A stretch of DNA of 34,621 bases from Lachnospiraceae bacterium (GTDB taxonomy: Bacteria > Bacillota > Clostridia > Lachnospirales > Lachnospiraceae): assembly GCA_017463225.1 (NCBI GenBank), contig JAFTPO010000053.1, positions 1 through 34,621 of the forward strand. Direction: 5' to 3'. The notes beneath the pieces were generated by a model. The model was given only the letters and a program-made list of their open reading frames with translations, did no database searches and was not told where the DNA came from. Every line of letters begins with the position of its first letter. Position 1 is the first letter of the stretch. The position numbers and the translations under genes are program-made. Shown piece after piece: positions 8,686 to 18,500 of the stretch.

Positions 8686-8714
8686 ATATATAATTTAGGA
8701 GAAATGAAATTGTA

Positions 8715-10517
8715 ATGTTGAGAGAGGATTCACATAAGCTATTAGTGAAAAAGAAAGAAGAATATAACAGGCAGCTAGCTGAGAAGACAAGGCTTGAGGG
8801 AACTATAACTGCACTTAGAGCAGTTACGTTTATAGCAGGCTTTTGTTTGATTGCCATAGGATTGTCGGAGGATAATATGCTGTGGTGCTTGGGAGCTGCT
8901 TTTTTGATAGGCTTTATTTTACTGGTAAGAATACACAATAAACATGATTCCCAGGTTAACAGATTAAAAGCCGGGTTATCTACGGTGGATAAGCTGCTTA
9001 TGGGATATGAGGAAACCTGGAATCAGATTGAGGACGATGGTGGGCAGTTTATGGAAGATGAAGATTATTTCGCCAAAGATGTAGATATGCTGGGCTTTAA
9101 TTCTCTCTATCAGAAGATTAATCTTGCTCATACATCTAAGGGAAAGATGATGTTGGCCAAGCTGCTCTCTTTAAAAGAAGATGTTGCTTTGACAAGAGAA
9201 ACCAGACAACAGGCTATAAAGGAACTTTGTCAGGATGCAGACTTTGTTGTAGATTTCTCGTCGGCTACTAAGCTACTTGATAATAAAAAGACTAAGAGTG
9301 ACAGCTTAGATGAATTTGCTAAGTATTGCGGAGATAAAAATGTGGGAGCATTGCCTGGGTGGGCAAAGGTGATAAGTATAATATTCCCGGTAGCATTTTG
9401 GGTAGCCTTTATATTGTGGCTATGTGATGTTACTCATTATGGATATGCTTTAGTAATATTTTTTGTTAACCTATCGGTGAATATATTAACCAGACATGTG
9501 ACAGATAGAATTATTCAACCTGTATATGTTATGTGCATTCTCTTTGAGAATTATATGCAGGTGCTTAAAGTAGTCAGTGGTAAGGAGTTTAAGTCCGAAA
9601 GACTCAAAGAGTTGCACCATAGACTCTGCGGAGAGGATGGTACCTACACTGCCTTTAATAAGCTCAAGGGTATAAGTCAGGCGTATAACATATCTTATAA
9701 TCCGGTCATTCACCAGGTGTTTGCATCAGTGTTCTTCTGGGATTACCAGTTGGCTAGAGCAGTTGGTAACTGGAAGGAAAAGTATGGAGCAAATGTGGCA
9801 GACTGCTTTGATAACATAGGTGAGCTGGAAGCGTTAATCAGTCTTGCTTCTATAGGAATTACTCACCAGTGCTGCTGGGGTGAATTAAGCTTCGATGATA
9901 AGGTAAGCCTTAAGGTAGAGGATGCGTATCATCCTTTGATTGACCAAAGCAAGGTTGTGTCTAATAGTGCAACCTTAGAGGATGGTATAACCATTATTAC
10001 CGGTTCTAATATGTCCGGAAAAACAACCTTCTTAAGGACACTTGCCATTAATCTGGCGTTGCTTTATATTGGCGCTCCTGTGTGCGCTAAGGAATTTAAG
10101 AGCAGCTATATGAAGATATTTACATCTATGAGAGTGACAGATGATGTGGCTCATGGAATATCAACATTTTATGCAGAGATACTTCGTATAAAGACCATGT
10201 CTGAATATAAAAAATGTGGCAAGCCTATGCTTTGCCTTATAGATGAGATATTTAAGGGGACAAACTCTGCGGACAGAATAGTTGGAGCTAAGGGTGTAAT
10301 AACAGGATTGTCCGGGGAAAACACTATGGTAATAGTTTCTACCCACGATTTTGAACTGTGCAGTCTTACTAACCAGTCAGGAGAACAGGTGGCGAATTAT
10401 CATTTTGAGGAATATTATCAGGACGATATGCTCAAGTTTGACTACAGCATTAAGGATGGAAGATGTACCACAACCAATGCTAAAGCTATCTTAAAAATGG
10501 CAGGTTTTAGTGTATAG
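8715..10517 (+). CDS. MutS-like ATPase with transmembrane segments
   Basis: 600 residues. The C-terminal part (about 410-600) is a MutS-type ABC ATPase: Walker A at 430-438 (GSNMSGKTT), LRTLAINLALL after it, Walker B LCLIDE with D510/E511, then FKGTNSADR as signature-like region and VSTHD as the H-loop. The N-terminal part has no MutS mismatch-recognition domain. Instead there is a predicted coiled coil (about 10-32) and hydrophobic pairs at about 34-72 and 217-258, so the protein is probably membrane-bound. Family members are annotated as mismatch-repair-like, but a role in mismatch repair is doubtful for a protein of this architecture. The AGGAG (8697-8701) lies 13 nt from ATG 8715, which is long; in-frame ATT 8709 would be better spaced. 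A three-codon frame ATG-AAA-TTG-TAA (8704-8715) overlaps the start as TAATG. Confidence 0.85.
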   Translation: MLREDSHKLLVKKKEEYNRQLAEKTRLEGTITALRAVTFIAGFCLIAIGLSEDNMLWCLGAAFLIGFILLVRIHNKHDSQVNRLKAGLSTVDKLLMGYEETWNQIEDDGGQFMEDEDYFAKDVDMLGFNSLYQKINLAHTSKGKMMLAKLLSLKEDVALTRETRQQAIKELCQDADFVVDFSSATKLLDNKKTKSDSLDEFAKYCGDKNVGALPGWAKVISIIFPVAFWVAFILWLCDVTHYGYALVIFFVNLSVNILTRHVTDRIIQPVYVMCILFENYMQVLKVVSGKEFKSERLKELHHRLCGEDGTYTAFNKLKGISQAYNISYNPVIHQVFASVFFWDYQLARAVGNWKEKYGANVADCFDNIGELEALISLASIGITHQCCWGELSFDDKVSLKVEDAYHPLIDQSKVVSNSATLEDGITIITGSNMSGKTTFLRTLAINLALLYIGAPVCAKEFKSSYMKIFTSMRVTDDVAHGISTFYAEILRIKTMSEYKKCGKPMLCLIDEIFKGTNSADRIVGAKGVITGLSGENTMVIVSTHDFELCSLTNQSGEQVANYHFEEYYQDDMLKFDYSIKDGRCTTTNAKAILKMAGFSV

Positions 10518-10574
10518 ACTTCTTTGTCAAATATGACGAATTGTGACTTGTGTTAAAAATACACAAAATAATCC

Positions 10575-10598
10575 ACTTTTTTTAGCAAAAAAGTTTTG
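10575..10598 (+). terminator. Weak AT-only hairpin after the MutS-like gene
   Basis: ACTTTTTT (10575-10582), loop TAGC, AAAAAAGT (10587-10594), then TTTG. The stem has almost no GC, so termination here is uncertain. No better terminator is seen between 10518 and the next promoter. Confidence 0.3.
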
Positions 10599-10643
10599 TT
10601 AATTATGCACAATGCCAATTATGAAAAAATAACAAAAACCTAG

Positions 10644-10671
10644 TTGACACCTAGACGAAAAGTGTTATAAA
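10644..10671 (+). promoter_or_regulatory. Strong sigma-A promoter of the 694-aa protein gene
   Basis: Consensus -35 TTGACA (10644-10649) and -10 TATAAA (10666-10671), 16-bp spacer. The leader is about 40 nt and contains AAAGGGGGT, 10 nt before ATG 10717. Confidence 0.8.
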
Positions 10672-10716
10672 ATCACAGTAGTTAATTATCTTTATTATAA
10701 AGGGGGTACGTTACTT

Positions 10717-12801
10717 ATGGCATTACCAGCTAATATAACAGGTTCAGACAATAATGTTTTATCAATAGCTGCATCTAATAATAAGGGATTGCTTATAAGA
10801 TTCCTTAACGAGCAGGTTGAGGATGGCTTTTACGCATTAGTTATCGACTATTTAAAGGATAGTAACTTTGATCTATCAACTATGATGGTTGATGAGGATG
10901 TTAAGGTACAGTGTACTAAGCTCTATGAGCTTGGAGAGTTCGTTGACGAGAACATTAAGGCTACAGGCCGCTACGAGATTGAGGAATGGATTGAGCCATT
11001 ATTTAGATTTGTGTATGGAGATATTGATCCTACAGATATTGATGCTCCTATAAACACAACAGGAATTTACAGATATAGTATTTGGTTAATCTATCTCTAC
11101 CAGAGAGAGCGTTTTACAGATGCTATGAGACTTATCGGTGAGAGAATCGCACCACTTCTTATTAATGTAAGCTATCAGATATTAGAGGACGATGACAGAC
11201 CTAAGAATTACGACAAGGCTGTTATGGGATATCTTGATCTTATTAATGTTATTATGGAGATGGGCATTCCTGCAGGAGATGCTAACTCAGATGCATATAT
11301 GAATAACCTTGAGGTGTTATTCGATTATGTTGTTGAGGATCCACATGTAGGCAATGATTACAAGATTCAGTTCTCTATCGGTTTATTTAATGCTTACATA
11401 ACAAACAAGGATTTCAGTAAGGCGTTTGAGTTCTATGGACTTAACGCTGAGTACATACCTATTGACAATATGTCAGTGTATGAGAGCTTCAAGGAGCTTA
11501 TCAGAAATACTAATTCTGCACAGAACACAAGCGTTCTTAGCAGAAGCGTAATCAACGCTATTTCTAAGCAGGAGATTTATAACAAGAGAATTGATACACT
11601 TATCGGAGAGGTTTCAAACTTTGTTAAGAAGGTATACCAGTACATTGAGAATGAGCCTAATATGAAGAAGAATCTTCAGATTCTTGGAGCAGGTGCATCA
11701 CTTAAGGATAAGACTAATGTGTTTGAGGGTCTTTACGAGTACAACCTTGTATTCCATGAGTGTGGTATCAAGGCAATCGTTAACCAGGATAACGCAACCC
11801 GTTCATGGGAGGAGAAGTATGAGATATTAGAGCTTCTTTATACTACTCTTAATGTTATCTTTGATGGATATAATGTATATGAGATTTCTAACAAGATTGA
11901 GCACCAGTATGTTGAGCTCACTTGGATTGGAGATTATGTAAATGCTAACCCAACACTTCTTAAGCTGTTCTTCAGCGTAAAGGAGAAGGTTAAGGCATTT
12001 AAGGTTAGAAAGAATTCTATTCTCGAGAAGTCTAAGACAAACTATGAGATTAAGCAGATGATTGATGACAGACAGAAGGCTCTGGTATTCATGAGTGCTG
12101 AGGATATGATTTCTAACGGACTTAACAGTGGCACAGTAAATATTATTAATAACAGCTATGACCCTAAGAAGGCTGAGGCTTACTTGGTTAAGACTTACAA
12201 GGAGATTCAGGTTCCTGCTAAGTACAAGAAGGCTGAGGTTCCACAGACTGGTGGTAAGCTCTTTGGTAAGGCTGCAGCTCCTGCTATGGATGCAGACCTT
12301 AAGAAGCTTCTTTCAGACACTAAGATTGAGGAGATGCTCCTTAAGTCAGAGTGGTTATGGAATCAGTACCAGGATAAGGGTAATGACAAGCAGACTCCGG
12401 AGGAGAGTACTTACAGTGTAGTATGTCTTGTTAAGGTAATTGAGAAGCTTCTCGACAGAAAGGGCTCTGGTCAGGCTAAGCAGGAGTCAGCTCCTAACAA
12501 GAAGGTTATCATTACTAAGACCGGTAAGGTTATTGAGCTTTCAGATGAGGGTTCAAACACACCTGTATCTAACACAGCACAGACTCCTAATGTTATCGAG
12601 AATATCAATAACATTATAGTAGCACTTAAGGATAAGTCAGAGGAGAATGTAGCTTACGTTCAGTCATATGTTAATGATTGGCTTAACACAATCGTTGCAG
12701 CTAAGATTGATAAGACTGTTATGTTACCTTTATACGAGGCAGAGGAGATTAGAACTAAGACTCTTCAGGTTATTAAGAAGCTTCGTGCAGATTTATTATA
12801 A
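10717..12801 (+). CDS. Large soluble helical protein of unknown function
   Basis: 694 residues; I do not recognise the family. There is no signal peptide, no membrane segment, no Walker motif, no zinc-ligand cluster and no obvious catalytic signature. The composition is leucine-, isoleucine- and charge-rich and mostly helical, with repeat-like helical hairpins between about 60 and 440 (for example RYSIWLIYLYQRERF, EKYEILELLYTTLNVIF) reminiscent of a helical-repeat scaffold. A flexible linker rich in Lys/Ala/Pro/Gly lies around 505-525, another around 610-640 (PNKK, EGSNTPVSNTAQ), and a helical C-terminal part follows (645-694). Codon use (AAG for Lys, GAG, CTT) matches the rpl/rpo genes and differs from the low-expression genes on either side. 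It is a single-gene unit with its own near-consensus promoter and a GC-rich terminator, pointing to an abundant housekeeping or structural role. Function unassigned. Confidence 0.85.
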   Translation: MALPANITGSDNNVLSIAASNNKGLLIRFLNEQVEDGFYALVIDYLKDSNFDLSTMMVDEDVKVQCTKLYELGEFVDENIKATGRYEIEEWIEPLFRFVYGDIDPTDIDAPINTTGIYRYSIWLIYLYQRERFTDAMRLIGERIAPLLINVSYQILEDDDRPKNYDKAVMGYLDLINVIMEMGIPAGDANSDAYMNNLEVLFDYVVEDPHVGNDYKIQFSIGLFNAYITNKDFSKAFEFYGLNAEYIPIDNMSVYESFKELIRNTNSAQNTSVLSRSVINAISKQEIYNKRIDTLIGEVSNFVKKVYQYIENEPNMKKNLQILGAGASLKDKTNVFEGLYEYNLVFHECGIKAIVNQDNATRSWEEKYEILELLYTTLNVIFDGYNVYEISNKIEHQYVELTWIGDYVNANPTLLKLFFSVKEKVKAFKVRKNSILEKSKTNYEIKQMIDDRQKALVFMSAEDMISNGLNSGTVNIINNSYDPKKAEAYLVKTYKEIQVPAKYKKAEVPQTGGKLFGKAAAPAMDADLKKLLSDTKIEEMLLKSEWLWNQYQDKGNDKQTPEESTYSVVCLVKVIEKLLDRKGSGQAKQESAPNKKVIITKTGKVIELSDEGSNTPVSNTAQTPNVIENINNIIVALKDKSEENVAYVQSYVNDWLNTIVAAKIDKTVMLPLYEAEEIRTKTLQVIKKLRADLL

Positions 12802-12830
12802 TCGACCACAAAAAACCTTTATCATAATTC

Positions 12831-12859
12831 GGGGGTATCGTAATGATACCCCCTTTCTT
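12831..12859 (+). terminator. Intrinsic terminator after the 694-aa protein gene
   Basis: Perfect 9-bp stem GGGGGTATC/GATACCCCC (12831-12839, 12845-12853) with a 5-nt loop, then TTTCTT. Confidence 0.88.
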
Positions 12860-12882
12860 CGTAGAACTAAGAGGAGTAGACT

Positions 12883-14721
12883 ATGAATCAGGAACAAATA
12901 TTTAACATTGAAGAAGAATTGAAAAAGCTGCCTAATTCACCGGGTGTCTATATTATGCATAATAAGCATGATGAGATACTCTATGTTGGTAAGGCTGTAA
13001 ATCTTCACAATAGAGTTAGACAGTATTTTCAAACCGGTCATGGTCATAATAACTCCAGGAAGATAGCTAAGATGGTGGAGCAGATAGCATATTTTGAATA
13101 TATTGTCACCACCTCAGAGATGGAGGCCTTGGTTTTAGAGTGTAATCTTATAAAGGAGCACAGACCAAAGTACAATACACTTATGACTGATGATAAGGGT
13201 TATCCTTATATTAGGGTGACTGTGGAGGAGGATTATCCAAGATTATTGTATAGTCACAGCATGAAACGGGATAAGTCTAAGTACTTTGGACCTTACACAA
13301 ATGGCAAAGCTGTGAGGGATATGATAGATTTGCTGAATAAGCTGTATAAGCTTAGAACCTGCCAGAAGAGATTGCCAAAGGAGATGGGAAAGGACAGACC
13401 ATGTCTATATCATCAGATAGGTCAGTGTGATGCTCCTTGTAATGGGTATATTTCTTCGGAGGACTACAGAGCAAATGTTGAACGTGCTATGGAATTCTTA
13501 GGTGGGAATTATAAGGATGTGCTGGCCGGGCTTATGACCGAGATGAAGCAGCTTGCAGCGGATATGGAATTTGAGAGGGCTGCTGAGAAAAGAGACCTGA
13601 TAGAGAGTGTTAAGCATATTGTAGAGAAGCAGCAGATATCGAAGACTAGCGGAGAAGACAGAGATGTAATAGCTTATGCTATGGCGGAAGGTGATGCGGA
13701 GGATGTTGTTGTTACCATATTCTTTGTCCGTGATGGTAAGCTTCTTGGAAGAGACCATTATCATATGAATGTAAATGGTTCTGATGAGGATGGAGAGATA
13801 TTGTCGGCTTTTGTGAAGCAGTACTATTCTGGGATACCATATCTTCCTAAGGAGATTTTAGTGGAGCAGGAGCTGCCTGATAAAGCTGTGATAGAGGGGT
13901 ATCTATCCCAGCGAAGAGGAAGTCAGGTAAAGCTTGCAGTGCCTCAGAAGGGCGATAAGAGAAAGCTTTTAAATATGGCTAAGGATAATGCCAGACTGAT
14001 ATTAGAACAGGATATAGAGCGCATTAAACGACAGGAAAAGAGAACTGTGGGCGCTACTAAGGAGATCGCAGAGCTTATAGGTATACCTAGCGCCAGACGA
14101 ATGGAAGCATTTGATATCTCCAATATATCAGGTTGCCTTGGAGTGGCTTCTATGGTAGTATTTGAGGATGGAAGACCAAATAAGAAGGCTTACAGAAAAT
14201 TCAGACTAAACACGGTGATGGGTATGGATGACTATGCTTCCATGAAGGAGGTTCTATCCAGAAGATTCACGGATGATAAGCTGGATGTACTGCCGGATGT
14301 GATTATGATGGATGGTGGAAAGGGTCAGGTCAATGTTGCCTTAAAGGTTTTAGATAGCTTAGGTTTGGAGATTCCCGTGTGTGGTATGGTAAAGGATGAT
14401 AACCACAGAACCAGAGGGTTGTACTACAATAATGTGGAGGTAGACTTCCCTAAGGGTAGCGAAGCCATACTTATGATAACTGCCCTGCAGGATGAGGCCC
14501 ACCGATTCGCCATAGAATATCACAGACAGTTAAGAGTTAAGAATCAGGTGCACTCTGTGTTAGACGAAATACCGGGGGTAGGGCCGGCCAGAAGGAAAGC
14601 CCTGGTCAAACATTTCAAGGATATCGAAGAGATTAAGAATGCGAGTCTTCAGGAGCTTGAACAGGTGGAGGGTATACCTGCCAGTGTTGCTAAGTATGTG
14701 TATGATTTCTTTCACCGGTAG
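12883..14721 (+). CDS. uvrC: Excinuclease ABC subunit C
   Basis: Dual-incision nuclease of nucleotide excision repair, acting with UvrA and UvrB. Its 612 residues are the full family length. Domains in order: the GIY-YIG nuclease at 15-95 (GVY at 21-23, YVG at 34-36, R45, E in VLECNLIKEH), which makes the 3' cut; a cysteine-containing region (C.KRLPKEMGKDRPCLYHQIGQCDAPC) typical of many UvrC proteins; the UVR UvrB-binding motif near 220-250 (MEFERAAEKRDLIES); the RNase H-like endonuclease domain for the 5' cut (FDISNISG, MMDGGKGQVNVAL, H in NHRTRGLYY); and a tandem helix-hairpin-helix at the end (EIPGVGPARRKALVKHF, VEGIPASVAKYV). GAGGAG just upstream sets ATG 12883. It probably continues into the yqeG-like gene. 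Confidence 0.97.
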   Translation: MNQEQIFNIEEELKKLPNSPGVYIMHNKHDEILYVGKAVNLHNRVRQYFQTGHGHNNSRKIAKMVEQIAYFEYIVTTSEMEALVLECNLIKEHRPKYNTLMTDDKGYPYIRVTVEEDYPRLLYSHSMKRDKSKYFGPYTNGKAVRDMIDLLNKLYKLRTCQKRLPKEMGKDRPCLYHQIGQCDAPCNGYISSEDYRANVERAMEFLGGNYKDVLAGLMTEMKQLAADMEFERAAEKRDLIESVKHIVEKQQISKTSGEDRDVIAYAMAEGDAEDVVVTIFFVRDGKLLGRDHYHMNVNGSDEDGEILSAFVKQYYSGIPYLPKEILVEQELPDKAVIEGYLSQRRGSQVKLAVPQKGDKRKLLNMAKDNARLILEQDIERIKRQEKRTVGATKEIAELIGIPSARRMEAFDISNISGCLGVASMVVFEDGRPNKKAYRKFRLNTVMGMDDYASMKEVLSRRFTDDKLDVLPDVIMMDGGKGQVNVALKVLDSLGLEIPVCGMVKDDNHRTRGLYYNNVEVDFPKGSEAILMITALQDEAHRFAIEYHRQLRVKNQVHSVLDEIPGVGPARRKALVKHFKDIEEIKNASLQELEQVEGIPASVAKYVYDFFHR

Positions 14722-14778
14722 GCCAGCTTTGTTAAAATGCGTATATATATTATATATTATAAATTTTGGAGGAATAAG

Positions 14779-15288
14779 ATGAGAAACAGATTGTATCCCA
14801 CAGATTATTTTACATCAACCTATGCCATAGATTTTGAGAAGCTTTATAAGATGGGCTACAGAGGAGTTATATTTGATATGGATAATACCTTGGTGGAGCA
14901 TGATGCTCCGGCGGATGACAGAGCTAAGGAGTTTATAGCAAGGCTTAAAGCTATAGGATATAAGATATGCTTTCTTTCTAATAATGGTGAGGAAAGAGTC
15001 AAGATGTTCAATGATGAGGTGGATTGCCAGTACATCTTCAAGGCAGGAAAGCCATCCCCTAAGGGATATGTAAAGGCTATGGAGCTGATGGGTACCTCTA
15101 AGGAAGAAACTGTGTTTGTGGGAGACCAGATATTTACAGATGTGTGGGGTGCTAACAATGCAGGGATAAGAAGTATATTGGTGCAACCTATAGCAAAGCA
15201 TGAGGAGATTCAGATAGTTTTGAAGCGAATTCCGGAGAAGTGGATATTAAAAGGATATCTTAAGAAGTATCCTCTTAGGGATAAATAG
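14779..15288 (+). CDS. yqeG: YqeG family HAD-IIIA phosphatase
   Basis: 169-residue small HAD-superfamily phosphatase, cytoplasmic. Motif I is FDMDNTLVEHD with nucleophile D33 and acid/base D35. Motif II lies in CFLSNN, motif III is the lysine in KAGKPSPKGY, and motif IV is VGDQIFTDVWGANNAG. The C-terminus is basic (KGYLKKYPLRDK). The physiological substrate is not known for the family. ATG 14779 was chosen because GGAGG (14768-14772) lies 6 nt ahead; the longer frame from 14737 would bury that site. A possible separate promoter (TTGTTA 14729, TATATT 14753) lies in the AT-rich spacer after uvrC. In Firmicutes yqeG often neighbours yqeH and aroE; here it follows uvrC. Confidence 0.9.
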   Translation: MRNRLYPTDYFTSTYAIDFEKLYKMGYRGVIFDMDNTLVEHDAPADDRAKEFIARLKAIGYKICFLSNNGEERVKMFNDEVDCQYIFKAGKPSPKGYVKAMELMGTSKEETVFVGDQIFTDVWGANNAGIRSILVQPIAKHEEIQIVLKRIPEKWILKGYLKKYPLRDK

Positions 15289-15291
15289 TTT

Positions 15292-15321
15292 AAAAAAGAA
15301 CGGCTTTTGTCGTTCTTTTTT
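15292..15321 (+). terminator. Intrinsic terminator after yqeG
   Basis: AAAAAAGAACG (15292-15302), 8-nt loop, CGTTCTTTTTT (15311-15321): perfect 11-bp stem ending in a T-run. Confidence 0.92.
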
Positions 15322-15596
15322 GAATTTATGCACCTAGAAAAGGGTTTCAGCGCACTTTTGGTAAAAACATAGAAATAATACACTAAAATGTTGTGCATTA
15401 TTAACAAAGAAAATCGGTAAAATAGCCTATGGCAAAAAAAGTCGAAAGGGGTTGAATAAGCTGTTGACAAGTGATAAAATGTACATTAACTGTAAAACTA
15501 GGGGTACTAGCGTTCAGTAGAGAGAGGCAAATGACGATAGTAGTAAAGGATGACTGCTAGAAAAAAAGAATCAAGGAGGATAAGAGGGAGAAAACT
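15322..15596 (+). promoter_or_regulatory. Leader and promoter region of the Cna-B surface protein
   Basis: 275 nt without a gene. A promoter with -35 TTGAAT (15452-15457), 17-bp spacer and -10 TAAAAT (15475-15480) places transcription near 15487; an overlapping TTGACA (15464-15469) has no convincing -10. The 110-nt leader has one small hairpin AGTAGT/ACTGCT (15539-15544 with 15553-15558). Two purine-rich sites, AAGGAGGA (15573-15580) and GGGAG (15586-15590), precede ATG 15597; the second is correctly spaced. Upstream of the promoter is an imperfect hairpin, 15374-15402. No known riboswitch is recognised. Confidence 0.6.
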
Positions 15597-18500
15597 ATGA
15601 AGAAAAAACTATTCACCAAAATTGCAGCCCTGGCTATGACAGCCGTGCTTGCACTGGGAAATGTTAATATCACGCCTAAGGCGGAAGATACATTCCCTAA
15701 GACACCAGACCCGGCAATATACAAATATGAATATGAGCCGGAAAGTGGAGTAAATCCACTTTACGCAGCAACTAAGTTCCATATTTTCGCACAGGAGAGT
15801 GCCAGCTTAAGTGCTCACTGTAACGGTAATATGGCAACACCACTTATGTATCACAATGTAAACAGTGGTTCTAACAAGGTATACACAGATGTCTCAGGAA
15901 CAGAGGTAACCTATATAGGTCAGCTTGCTCCTGGTTTCAATGGAACCTTTGCAGCGACTACAGATACACATATTGTATTTGGTAGAGACACAGAGATTAA
16001 GCTTATGAATGGTGTGGATGTTTTTGCTACTGATTCAGCTGGCAACTACAGCAAGGTTAATACCAATAAGGACTTAATCTACAAAGAGGGAGCAAAGGAT
16101 TATATTGACTTTGATGATGAGTTCAGTAAGCTTAATAAGCTTTCTATAAATCTTGCATCAGAGGCTTCTACAGCTGAGGTTAAAGAAAATGTTGTAAAGA
16201 TGCCTGCAGGCACTGATACTTATTATATCAATGCAGATTCTTCTCAGTTTATGAATAGAGCATTCATAATTGAAAACTGTGATTTTAAGAAAGGACAGGC
16301 GTTAGTTATCAACGTTAACGTAGGTACTGCCACAACATATGAATTGCCTTTCACACAGGTTCTCTTTAAAGATACTGATGGAGATGATTTCGGTACTGGT
16401 GAGGATAAGGGAGAGTACACAGGACTTGGAAATATACTTTGGAACTTCTATGGCACAGATGCCAACGGCAACATAGTTCCATTTACAGGCACCTTAAAGA
16501 CATGTACAGAGTTTAAGGGTACAGTTCTTGCTCCTAGTGCACATATTACAACAGCAGCTTCTAACCAGGACGGTAACTTCATCGGTAAGATAGTTGATCT
16601 TGGTTCAGGAGAGACACATAGATGGGATTTCGGCGGAAAGCTTAAGAACTATGCTCCAACAGGAACAGTAACTGTTGTGGTTAAGGATGATAAGGGCAAT
16701 CCTATCTCAGATGTTATTGTTAAGGTTGAGGATACAAAGAATAATACTTTTGATTTGGAAACAGATGACAAGGGTGTAACTACTACACTTGATGGTCTTC
16801 CTCTCGATAAATATACAGCAACAATTACAGTGCCAGAGGGCTACGAGCTTGTTGTAGGTGAAACAGCTACAAAGTCAGAGACTATAACTGAGGCAAAGCC
16901 TGATGCTACTATTGAGTTCACAGTAAAGAAGAAGGAAGAGGCACCAAAGACAGGATACTTCAATATTTCAGTTATAGATAAAGATACAGGAGCTTTAGTT
17001 CCTGATGTAAAGGTAACTATTTCGGAGAATGGTTCAACTACAGCTATTGAGAGTTTAACTACCGGAACAAACGGTAAGGTAGATTCAAGCAAGATGGATC
17101 TTGCTACTGATGGTACATGGGATAAGTATGACATCGCAATTACTGTACCAGACGGTTACATAATGTATAATGGTACAAGCAATAAGGTAACAGATGAACT
17201 TACAGATGCTAACCCAGATAAGGTTGAGTTTGTAATCGTTAAGAAGCCTATTCCTACAGGTGCTATCCAGATTGAGGTTGTTTCTAAGAATGCCGGTTCT
17301 GATGAAGAGAGAGCAGTTGAGGGAGCAAAGGTTACAGTTAAGGATAATGCATCTCATATCGTAAAGGAAGTAACAGTAATAACTGATGATGATGGTCTTA
17401 CACCAGTAGTTGATAAGCTTGAGTTAGCTAAGTATACAACTACCATAGATGAGACTACTATACCTGCTGGCTTTAAGCTTGAGGCTAGTGAGACTGTTGT
17501 TAAGGATGTAAACGTTGCAGAGACTGGTAAAGTATATCAGGTTAAGTATGTTCTCGTACAGGAGGCAGGTTCTCTTGTAGCAAAGGTTACAGATGAGGAT
17601 AACAAGGCTGTTCCAGGGGTAACAGTAGAGATACTTGATAAAAATGGTGATTCTGTTGGAGAGTTCACAACAAATAACAAGGGTCTTACAGATGAGTTGT
17701 ATGATCTTTTAGCAGATGACAAGTATACAGCTAATATAGTAGCTGTTCCTGATGGATATCAGGTTGTTACAGGAACAGGCTCAAAGACAATAATTGATAA
17801 CAAGCTTGTTCAGATTGATCTTAAGGTTGAGAAGATTCCTACAGCAGGAATTAAGGCAACTGTAGTAACTCAGGATGGTACTGCAGTATCAGGAGTTGAG
17901 GTAGCAGTTAAGGATTCAAAGGGTAAGAATGTAACTACACTTGTAACAGGTGGTACTACAGATACAGTTAAGAATCTTGAGCTTGGCGATTACAAGACAA
18001 CTATTACTGTACCAGATGGATACAAGCTTGTAAGCGAGAATGCGACAGTAGATGTTAAACTTTCAGAGAAGGATAAGATATACGAGGTTGAGTATGTTAT
18101 CGCTAAGGAAGTTAAGACTGGTGACCTTAAGGTTACAGTAACTGATTTAAAGGGCAACCTTATAGAGGGTGCAACAGTTAAGGTTACTGATAAGGCAGGT
18201 AATCCAGCAGGAACAGCTACCGAAGTTTACAATACAGACGAAGATGGCTTAGCTGCAGAGATTAAGGGACTTCCTGTTGGAACTGAGTATGTTGCAACAG
18301 TTACAGCAGCTCCAGAGGGATATGTTGTATCAAAGACTACAAATTACACAACAGGCTCTAATACAATAGTAGCCGACAAGTGTGTAGAGATAATTCTTAA
18401 GGTTGAGGAAGAACCTGCTGAGCCAGTAGGTAATTTACATGTAATTATTAAGGATGCAGTAACAGGCGAGCTTATTGAGGGCGCAAAGATTGTAGTTAAG

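Noticed and set aside
12158-12421. Arg/Leu-rich open frame inside the 694-aa gene
   Set aside because: Low-complexity translation of the +2 frame produced by CTT/AAG codon bias; no ribosome binding site.
15487-15596. c-di-GMP or other riboswitch in the leader of the surface protein
   Set aside because: No recognisable conserved aptamer core; only one weak 6-bp hairpin and no expression platform.
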